A DNA stretch of 46,832 bases, taken from positions 1-46,832 of the forward strand of contig NZ_BKZP01000026.1 in assembly GCF_008974185.1 (NCBI RefSeq), read 5' to 3'. Positions 41,231-46,832 of this stretch are shown piece by piece. Numbering within the stretch: position 1 is the first letter of the stretch; each line of letters starts with the position of its first letter. The stretch comes from Weizmannia acidilactici (lineage in GTDB: Bacteria > Bacillota > Bacilli > Bacillales > Bacillaceae_C). The notes below the pieces were generated by a model. It had not been told where the DNA came from. It made no database searches and saw nothing but the letters and a program-made list of their open reading frames with translations. Position numbers and translations under genes: made by a program.

Positions 41231-42577
41231 ATGCCAAGTGATCTTCAATTAGAACGGCAAGTACCAAAACAAAGCAGATGGGTATCATTGATTCAAAAAG
41301 AAGACTGGTGGACCGTTTGGATCGGTTTGTTTTGAGTCGTTTTCGCAATTATTCTCTGGCTGGCAGGACCATCCATTACATTATTCACCCCTCAGATTCC
41401 GACCTGGTCGGATTTTCATTCGTTCACTTCCGGTTTGACGCATAACCTTGGGAAGATTTTTCTTTTATTTATCCTGTTGGCCGTACTTTTTTCAATCGCC
41501 GTATCTTTTCAAGGCGTAAAGGTAACCCATTTTATCGCAGGGTTTCTTTTGCTGTTTGTTTTAAGTGTTCTTATCAATATATTCAGCGCCTGGAAATGGG
41601 CGGGCCAATACGGGATAGAAGCACCCTTAGCAGCACTTGTTTTGGGCCTCTTCATCGGAAATCTTGTAAAAATCCCTGTTTGGTTCGATGCTGCTTTACG
41701 GACAGAGCTATATGTTAAAACCGGAATCGTCCTTATGGGGGCAACCCTTCCTTTTACTATGGTTGTAAAAGCCGGGCCGGTTGCCTTCCTCCAGGCCACC
41801 ATCATTGCCGTTGCCACTTTTCTCATTATATATTTTACTGCAACCAAATGGTTAGGCCTCGATAAAAGGTTCGCGGCAACACTGGGCGCGGGCGGTTCTA
41901 TCTGCGGGGTATCGGCTGCAATTGCAATGGGAAGTTCGATTAAAACGAAAAAAGAACATGTGTCGATTACCATTTCATTAGTTGTCATTTATGCGATCGT
42001 ATTTATATTCCTATTATCTTTTCTTATTAAATTATTGGAAATCGAATCGGGACCGGCCGGCGCCTGGATTGGGACTTCAGAATTTGCGGATGCAGCCGGC
42101 ATTACCGCAGCCAGCGCTTTTGGCGATCAAGCCCTTTCTTCTTTTACATTAATGAAAGTGATCGGACGTGACATGTTCATCGGGATTTGGTGCTTCGTTC
42201 TGGCCTTTATCTCCATCACATTTTGGGAAAAAAAGAGTGCCGGGACAAAAGCGAATGCAGGACAAATTGTCTCCAGATTTCCTAAATTTGTTCTTGGATT
42301 TTTTATTTCATCGATTCTGCTGACATTGTTACTTGCGAACGTTTCTTCCGGCACACAGGAAATCATCAGTACGGATGTAACTGCCCCCATTAAAACAATC
42401 CGGACATGGGCATTTACATTTACCTTTTTATCGATCGGCTTAACTACCCGTTTCAAAGATTTGACTGCTGTCGGATGGAAACCTGCTGCTGCATTCGGGA
42501 TCGGTGCGATCATTAACGTCATATTAGGGTATCTGTTATCCGTTGTCTTTCTACATGCTTTTTGGTCAAATATTTAG
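41231..42577 (+). pseudogene. YeiH-family putative sulfate/sulfite exporter with in-frame TGA
   Basis: From ATG at 41231 (AAGGAG upstream) the reading is MPSDLQLERQVPKQSRWVSL then IQKEDWWTVWIGLF, TGA at 41333-41335, and in the same frame VVFAIILWLAGPSITLF and on to 42577. The remaining 414 residues form the UPF0324 fold with about ten helices: YVKTGIVLMGATLPFTMVVK, AATLGAGGSICGVSAAIAMG and FADAAGITAASAFGDQALSS are family blocks. A single nonsense codon removes the first membrane helix. Re-initiation downstream (for example TTG 41435) would give a shortened protein of unknown use. Everything after the TGA is intact, so the lesion is recent or tolerated. Confidence 0.8.
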
Positions 42578-42595
42578 GGGCATAGGGAGATGCGT

Positions 42596-42880
42596 ATGAA
42601 ACGAGAAAACGAAACCTGTATTCAGCACATAAAAGTGTCCCTCCCCTTCCATCCTAAGAAGGCTGCTGATCCGAACCAAGCCGGCAAATGCCGGCGGATG
42701 ATTGAACTTTTACAGAAAACAAATGTAAATTGGAAAATTCACAGAACCCAAAACCTGATTGTACTGGAAACCACAGATCTTGATTTCAATCGTCTCACCG
42801 AGTTTTTATCCAAAAACGGCATTGGAGAAACAGATTATGATCTGTCCGTTGAGTATGAACGCAAATGGGGGCTGCTTTAG
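42596..42880 (+). CDS. Small protein downstream of the YeiH-like gene, function unknown
   Basis: A 94-residue basic protein starting MKRENETCIQHIKVSLPFHP. It has a KCRRMIELLQKTNVNWKIHR helix-strand region and ends LSVEYERKWGLL. The alternating pattern suggests a small alpha/beta fold. ATG at 42596 has AGGGAG 6 nt upstream; an ATG two codons earlier overlaps that site. Only 18 nt separate it from the exporter, so it is probably co-transcribed and may be a soluble partner. Family not recognised. Confidence 0.65.
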   Translation: MKRENETCIQHIKVSLPFHPKKAADPNQAGKCRRMIELLQKTNVNWKIHRTQNLIVLETTDLDFNRLTEFLSKNGIGETDYDLSVEYERKWGLL

Positions 42881-42914
42881 CAGGATCCAGTGTCTCAAAA
42901 AATAATCGCCATTC

Positions 42915-42956
42915 AAAGAAAGAATCTCCCCGGTAATGAAGGAGGATTCTTTCTTT
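42915..42956 (+). terminator. Terminator-like hairpin
   Basis: AAAGAAAGAATCTCC (42915-42929) pairs with GGAGGATTCTTTCTTT (42941-42956) with one bulge. The T-rich arm is inside the stem. Confidence 0.6.
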
Positions 42957-43006
42957 CAAAAGCTATTCATGGCTTTTTATGATTCCAAAAGTTTTTCCCA
43001 TGCCAA

Positions 43007-43225
43007 CTATTTGATCTTAACATCCATGATCGCTGAACAAGCGCGAAAAATGGAATCATGATCAACACTTCTATCTGTTCCTGCTTCCAGCAAACCATAG
43101 TGCTCTGTTCTGCTATTTTCACCGTTTATCCATGCAATGCTTAAACCGGTTACATGGTCGTGATTCATACGCTCTTTTATTTTCAATTCACAATTGCCCC
43201 CGCAATCCCCATCTTTTTTCAGCAA
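43007..43225 (-). pseudogene. N-terminal fragment of a beta-lactamase-fold serine hydrolase
   Basis: The stretch IKERMNHDHVTGLSIAWING followed by ENSRTEHYGLLEAGTDRSVD and HDSIFRACS is the N-terminal region of PF00144-type serine hydrolases (typical: ...VPGVSIAVI...YGV...G...V..DT.F..AS.SK). It breaks off at the SxxK active-site position, where FRACSAIMDVKIK replaces FxxxSxSK. Upstream, TIEEKLFVC lies in a different frame, so a frameshift is also present. No start codon or ribosome site is convincing. Confidence 0.7.
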
Positions 43226-43337
43226 ACAAAAAGCTTTTCTTCAATCGTCGCTGTATATACCAAACCGGATTGATGATTCTTATAAAGAAAAGGGTTCTCC
43301 TCTTCCATATATAAAGTTGATTCAACTGCAGGTTAAA

Positions 43338-43586
43338 TCATTTACTTTTACTATGGAATTTTTGAATTTCTTCAAATACGACAAATGCAAGGTCACCATT
43401 TCCAAACAGGGATAATACATTCAATACCGTGTCATTGCTGATGTCCCCCGCTTCTTCTTTTGGCAGCGTACGTTCAATTGCTTTCTTTAACAACAGGTTT
43501 TTTTCCTGCCTCGGGTAGGCGCGTCTATACAGTTCTTCCGGATCAAGCCCGTGATTGACACACCATTGGGCAAAAACAAGAACCAT
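43338..43586 (-). CDS. Truncated or chimeric protein of unknown function
   Basis: The 82-residue reading MVLVFAQWCVNHGLDPEELY followed by RRAYPRQEKNLLLKKAIERT and ending in DLAFVVFEEIQKFHSKSK looks like a genuine helical protein, with good codon use and an acidic helix. It begins exactly where the IS3-type OrfA remnant ends, with no ribosome binding site, so its own 5' end has probably been replaced. Family not recognised. Expression, if any, would depend on the remnant. Confidence 0.5.
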   Translation of the reverse strand: MVLVFAQWCVNHGLDPEELYRRAYPRQEKNLLLKKAIERTLPKEEAGDISNDTVLNVLSLFGNGDLAFVVFEEIQKFHSKSK

Positions 43587-43589
43587 TTC

Positions 43590-43816
43590 AGCCGGTGCAA
43601 TTCTTTTTGCAGGTTCAGAAATTCTTCCGGGGTAAAAGAGCTCCCGTCATCCAGCTTAACCGGTTTTTGTTTTCTGATCCATTTGTAGATTGTCGTTTCA
43701 GACAGGCCATATTCGCTGCAGATCTGTTTTACTGGTGTTCCAGTTTGATAAAGCTCAACCACCATTTCTTTAAATTCAGCATGATAACTTTTACGTTTTT
43801 CGCTTGTGTTACCCAT
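43590..43816 (-). mobile_element. IS3-family OrfA remnant
   Basis: MGNTSEKRKSYHAEFKEMVV followed by ELYQTGTPVKQICSEYGLSE and TTIYK WIRKQ is the helix-turn-helix OrfA of IS3/IS150-type elements. The leucine zipper normally follows as KELHRLKEENEILKKA; here it stops at KELHRLK and runs into foreign sequence. OrfB, the DDE integrase, is missing. AGTATAGTTTCATGGACACCC (split as AGTATAGTTTC and ATGGACACCC) near 43860-43882 on the minus strand may be the IS left end. The element cannot move by itself. Confidence 0.75.
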
Positions 43817-44029
43817 ATCAGGACACATCCCTTCGTTAATATTATATTTCACTAAAGGGTGTCCATGAAACTATACTAGCATCAGTCCAGCAGTTGCAGA
43901 CTAGACATTTTGCCTCCTTTAAAAGATAATGGTTCTCTTCCCCTTCCCGTAACGTGCCGTATACAAAAATGCGGATTGGTTGATTCAATTTTGTTATCCT
44001 TTCTAAAAAACGTACGTTCCTTCCTCATG

Positions 44030-45226
44030 TCAAATTTGCTGCAATGCCTGCCACACATCTTGCTTCAAATCTTCAATATGCTCAACTCCGACTGAATAGC
44101 GGACAAAATTCGGCGGAATTCCGGCAACTTTCATCTGTTCTTCCGTCATCACCCCGCCCCACATGGCAGCAGTATGGACGGCAAGAGAGTCGACGCCTCC
44201 TAAACTAACCGCATTGAGCGAAAGTTGCAAAGACGCTACAAACCTTTCCGTCGCTTTGTAACCTCCTTTTATTGCGAATGCAATAACAGCCCCGAAACCG
44301 CTCATCTGGCTTTTTGCCAAATCGTGCTGCGGATGGCTCGGCAATCCCGGGTAAAATACTTGTTCAATTTGCGGCTGTTCTTCCAAAAATTCCGCTAAAG
44401 CGAGGGCATTCGCATTAATTCTTTCCACGCGCATTGGAAGCGTCCGTAGTCCGCGCAATAACAGCCAGGCATCCATTGGCGATAGTACCGAACCGATTGA
44501 GGTATGTGTACGCCAAATTTGTTCAGCCAATTGTTCACTTGTACAAATGGCGCCTGCTGTAATATCATGGTGCCCGCCTAAATATTTTGTCACACTATGT
44601 ATGACAATATCAACGCCGAAGTCATGCGGGCGCTGGTTGATCGGTGATGCAAAAGTGTTGTCTGCTGCCACGAGAATGCCGCGCGGGCGTGCGAGATTGA
44701 CAACAGCGCGCAAATCCGTGATAACAAGTGTAGGGTTTGCCGGCGTCTCAACCATGATTAATTTTGTATTCGGCCTAATCGCTTCTTCAAATGCATGAAT
44801 ATCCGATTGTTCGACAATAGTGACTTCCACGCCAAAGCGCGGCAGCATCTCATCCATAATTTTCGCGGTGCTCATATAGTGCCGTGTCTGGGCAATCACA
44901 TGGTCACCCGCACGCAACAAGGCAAGGAGCGTTGTGGAAATGGCCCCCATACCGGAACCTGTAAGAAGGGCGGTTTCTGTTCCTTCCAACTCCGCAAGAA
45001 TTTTTGCGGCACGTTCATGTACCGGATTGCCGTATCTTGTATAATATTCGGGATGACGCGGTGTTCCAGCCATTTTTGCAAAATCAGCGGAATCTTCCGC
45101 TTCAAATGTGGCGGTATAATAAATGGGCGGAGATACCGGGCCGCCTTTCCTGCCATCCGCGTGGATCACCACGGTTTCATTGTGGCGCCAGTTCTTTCCG
45201 GCCGGTTTCAAACTTTCTTTTTCCAT
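44030..45226 (-). CDS. Trans-sulfuration-type PLP enzyme (cystathionine gamma-synthase/methionine gamma-lyase family)
   Basis: A 398-residue fold-type I enzyme. The PLP lysine is Lys214 in VIHSVTKYLGGHHDITAGAI, the ring-stacking and phosphate residues lie in EYYTRYGNP and LLTGSGMGAIS, and Asp189 in VAADNTFASPINQRPH pairs with the pyridine nitrogen. The segment around the usual catalytic Tyr reads TRHYMSTAKI rather than the common YGGT, a departure that may affect substrate choice. C-terminal SLGGVDSLAVHTAAMWGGVM resembles lyases of this family. Which reaction (Cys/Met elimination or gamma-replacement) cannot be told. GGAG lies 9 nt before ATG. No S-box is seen upstream. Confidence 0.88.
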   Translation of the reverse strand: MEKESLKPAGKNWRHNETVVIHADGRKGGPVSPPIYYTATFEAEDSADFAKMAGTPRHPEYYTRYGNPVHERAAKILAELEGTETALLTGSGMGAISTTLLALLRAGDHVIAQTRHYMSTAKIMDEMLPRFGVEVTIVEQSDIHAFEEAIRPNTKLIMVETPANPTLVITDLRAVVNLARPRGILVAADNTFASPINQRPHDFGVDIVIHSVTKYLGGHHDITAGAICTSEQLAEQIWRTHTSIGSVLSPMDAWLLLRGLRTLPMRVERINANALALAEFLEEQPQIEQVFYPGLPSHPQHDLAKSQMSGFGAVIAFAIKGGYKATERFVASLQLSLNAVSLGGVDSLAVHTAAMWGGVMTEEQMKVAGIPPNFVRYSVGVEHIEDLKQDVWQALQQI

Positions 45227-45290
45227 TCACCAGGCTCCCTTCTGCTTCTTTCAGTGTAGTTAAAGAATAAATTTTCAATCAATTGTTATT

Positions 45291-45319
45291 ATTATACCAA
45301 GAAGTAATATTTAGGTAAA
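45291..45319 (-). promoter_or_regulatory. Sigma-A promoter of the PLP enzyme gene
   Basis: On the minus strand TTTACC, 17 nt, TATAAT with a TGG extended -10, about 65 nt before ATG. Confidence 0.7.
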
Positions 45320-45447
45320 CATGCAGTTAAATAAAACAGGCTTACACAATGAAAAAACTTCGAGCCAAGCCTGGTGTCATGATAAAGATTTATTTTAACT
45401 GTCCTTTTTGGTTTACAGTAAGAAAGAATATGCACATATAAAAGGGA

Positions 45448-45621
45448 CCACCATTTGGCGCCGGTATCCCTGTTATACAGCAGCACTGCAAGATTTGCAG
45501 TAATCCTTGGGAGAAATAACCCTTCGACCATTGGGTATAGCGGGGAGGAATATTTCTTTGTAGAAGAATTGCCTCCTACTCATAAACAATGACCTTCCAT
45601 GCGTGGCTGGTGAGTTATTTC
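45448..45621 (+). mobile_element. Orphan right end resembling an IS605/TnpB element
   Basis: The ordered blocks CGACCATTGGGTATAGCGGG, GAGGAATATTTCTTTGTAGA, AGAATTGCCTCCTACTCATA and GCGTGGCTGGTGAGTTATTT resemble the conserved 3' end of IS200/IS605 tnpB elements, which also forms the scaffold of the guide RNA. GGAGG..CCTCC and ACTCA..TGAGT pair as expected. A short reading ending CSNPWEK with TAA at 45517 could be the last codons of tnpB. No other tnpB sequence is present. Recognition is by eye and memory. Confidence 0.5.
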
Positions 45622-45683
45622 TTTTTTGTTGCAAAAATCACAACAGATCACTGATACAATCAACACTACAGATGCCTGCATCG

Positions 45684-45729
45684 AAATCGATTACCTTTTT
45701 CGGGCCAGAAAGAGAAAATCGATTTTTTT
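45684..45729 (+). terminator. Terminator-like hairpin
   Basis: AAATCGATT (45684-45692) pairs with AATCGATTT (45717-45725), with inner CTTTTTC/GAAAGAG, and is followed by further T residues. The stretch 45227-45733 otherwise holds the promoter and the IS605-like end. Confidence 0.6.
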
Positions 45730-45733
45730 ATGT

Positions 45734-46206
45734 TTACATTCCCGCAGCCTGCAGTTTTGCCTGTTCGAGAACGTCTTCGACTGCTTTCGTTTCTTTGTTT
45801 GGCGGGTAGCCGTGTTTACGGAGCACTTTTTTGATAAAGAGCCGCAAGCGGGCCTGTGCCTGTTCTTTCTTATCCCAGTCGTGGGTGCGATGTTCTTTCA
45901 CCGTTTTTGGACAAGTCTTTCGCAATCGCGATCAAAACCTCGTCTTCAGTTTCGCTCGTTCCGAGATGTAATTCCAACGCGCATCGGCAGGTACCCAAAA
46001 AATTACGTCCGCCGTGTAAGCGTAGCGGTCTTCGGCAAAATACGGATCCAGTTCCATCAGTTCCTCCCATTTTTCCTGGAACGTGTCCGACACGTATTTT
46101 AAAAAGATCAACCCTAATACCACATGTTTATATTCAGCGGCATCCATATTGTTGCGCAATTTGTCCGCCGCTGACCATAACTTTTCTTCAAAACCGATTC
46201 TGCCAT
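45734..46206 (-). pseudogene. Collapsed type I restriction-modification locus (HsdM start joined to HsdR end)
   Basis: On the minus strand the segment begins MAESV, shifts frame, and reads EEKLWSAADKLRNNMDAAEY then KHVVLGLIFLKYVSDTFQEK and FWVPADARWNYIS: the N-terminus of HsdM methylase. From about 45955 it continues with DEVLIAIAKDLSKNGERT and, after another frame change, HDWDKKEQAQARLRLFIKKV then LRKHGYPPNKETKAVEDVLE: the DUF3387 C-terminus of HsdR. The rest of hsdM, all of hsdS and most of hsdR are missing. The order M to R agrees with a large internal deletion of an hsdM-hsdS-hsdR operon. Confidence 0.85.
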
Positions 46207-46458
46207 GTACAGTAAACTCCCTCTGGAATATGTTTTTATTTTTATTATAGCAAAAAAGCCACCCACCATATGGGAGACTTTTGAAAAATGCATTTTAAAA
46301 TGCCAAAAGTTCAGTTTGATGTTGCGTTTTTTATAAATTAATACGGCTTCCAAGTATAAGGTGTTTGCGAATTTTCCATAAAATTCTTACGATTTATATT
46401 CGGCAATTGAAAACAATATCAATGTCAGATCTGGAGCTTTTGGCCCCGCTGATTTATG

Positions 46459-46491
46459 AAAAAAAGAACCGGAATTTCCGGTCCTTTTTTT
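46459..46491. terminator. Bidirectional terminator
   Basis: ACCGGAA pairs with TTCCGGT in a near-perfect hairpin with A-run before and T-run after. It overlaps the stop of the minus-strand coiled-coil gene. The stretch 46207-46458 shows no supported gene. Confidence 0.75.
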
Positions 46492-46741
46492 AAAATCCTC
46501 CTTCATACGGCGTAAACGGGATTTGCAGCCTGTTTTCCAAAACGCGGACGCGCTGGTTTACACGCTGCAGACGGCGCTGGAGTTGCTGGATTTCCCTGTC
46601 CTGGCGCTCATTTTGCCGTTCCAGCTGGTTAATTCTGCGTTCCAGCCGCTGGAATTGTGGCAGCTGCAATTGCCTGTAAGGATCATATGGCTCCTGATAA
46701 TAATCAGCCGGGCTATACGGATCGTGGTAAAATTCATACAC
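46490..46741 (-). CDS. Small coiled-coil protein
   Basis: An 83-residue protein read from GTG: a Tyr/Pro-rich start (M)YEFYHDPYSPADYYQEPYD, then a coiled coil with regular heptads (RLERRINQLERQNERQDREI, QQLQRRLQRVNQRVRVLENR), and a short hydrophobic end LQIPFTPYEGGF. GGAG lies 10 nt before GTG. The composition, rich in Tyr, Gln and Arg, resembles small spore-coat or spore-surface proteins of Bacillaceae, but no family is recognised. A terminator follows immediately. Confidence 0.65.
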   Translation of the reverse strand: MYEFYHDPYSPADYYQEPYDPYRQLQLPQFQRLERRINQLERQNERQDREIQQLQRRLQRVNQRVRVLENRLQIPFTPYEGGF

Positions 46742-46832
46742 TGGGCATTCTCTCCTTCTTGGTTAATCATTATAAATTACGTAGGCGTTCATAATAGGTC
46801 ACGGTAAATGCCCAAATTCCCGCAGCCTAAAC

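Noticed and set aside
45292-45531. 79-residue minus-strand reading frame
   Set aside because: It crosses the promoter of the PLP-enzyme gene and has no ribosome site or recognisable domain.
45430-45600. T-box riboswitch on the minus strand upstream of the PLP-enzyme gene
   Set aside because: AGGGATACCGGCG followed by a hairpin and GTCCCTTTT looks like a T-box end, but the consensus AGGGTGGNACCGCG is broken, no stem I elements are visible, and the same DNA reads better on the plus strand as an IS605-like end.

Overview
The window is a stretch of a low-to-medium GC, endospore-forming Bacillaceae chromosome, most like Heyndrickxia (Bacillus/Weizmannia) coagulans. The evidence is five spore-core protein genes (tlp, sspN, sspO, sspP and an alpha/beta-type SASP), strong AGGAGG-type ribosome binding sites, frequent GTG/TTG starts, and the Bacillus block parC-parE-yneT-plsY-yneR-yneQ-yneP-tlp-sspN-citB-sspO. 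The species name is an inference; I could not run a database search. No rRNA, tRNA or CRISPR was seen.

Region 1-14.9 kb is conserved housekeeping: a decayed transposase end, a secreted protein, topoisomerase IV (parE-parC, translationally coupled), a CoA-binding protein, PlsY, a HesB-like protein, a hot-dog thioesterase, spore proteins and aconitase. A 44-residue FbpB-family protein under a Fur-box-like promoter lies directly downstream of citB; in B. subtilis the Fur/FsrA/Fbp iron-sparing system represses aconitase. AmpS aminopeptidase, sspP and small membrane or cytosolic proteins follow.

Region 14.9-35.5 kb is accessory metabolism and transport: a lytic transglycosylase, an acyl-CoA ligase, an LrgAB pair with a palindromic operator, a SASP gene with no canonical start codon, GH36 alpha-galactosidase with a perfect 16-bp operator, a decayed acetate-type symporter pair, a sirtuin, the heterodimeric drug exporter BmrC-BmrD behind a leader-peptide/terminator attenuator, an MFS exporter, a putative intramembrane HELSH metalloprotease bracketed by related repeats, an amino-acid permease, a secreted sedolisin protease and a methyltransferase.

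Region 35.7-42.9 kb holds two tiny genes (one frameshifted) and a complete Bce-type antimicrobial-peptide module (response regulator, intramembrane-sensing kinase, ABC ATPase and permease, with a BceR-type inverted repeat before the transporter). A YeiH-type exporter gene follows, broken by one in-frame TGA and preceded by a structured leader with a two-codon open reading frame.

Region 42.9-46.8 kb is a graveyard of mobile and defence remnants: a truncated beta-lactamase-fold gene, an IS3-type OrfA remnant, an orphan sequence resembling an IS605/TnpB right end, and a type I restriction-modification locus collapsed to the HsdM start plus the HsdR end. One intact trans-sulfuration-type PLP enzyme gene stands among them, and a small coiled-coil protein closes the window.
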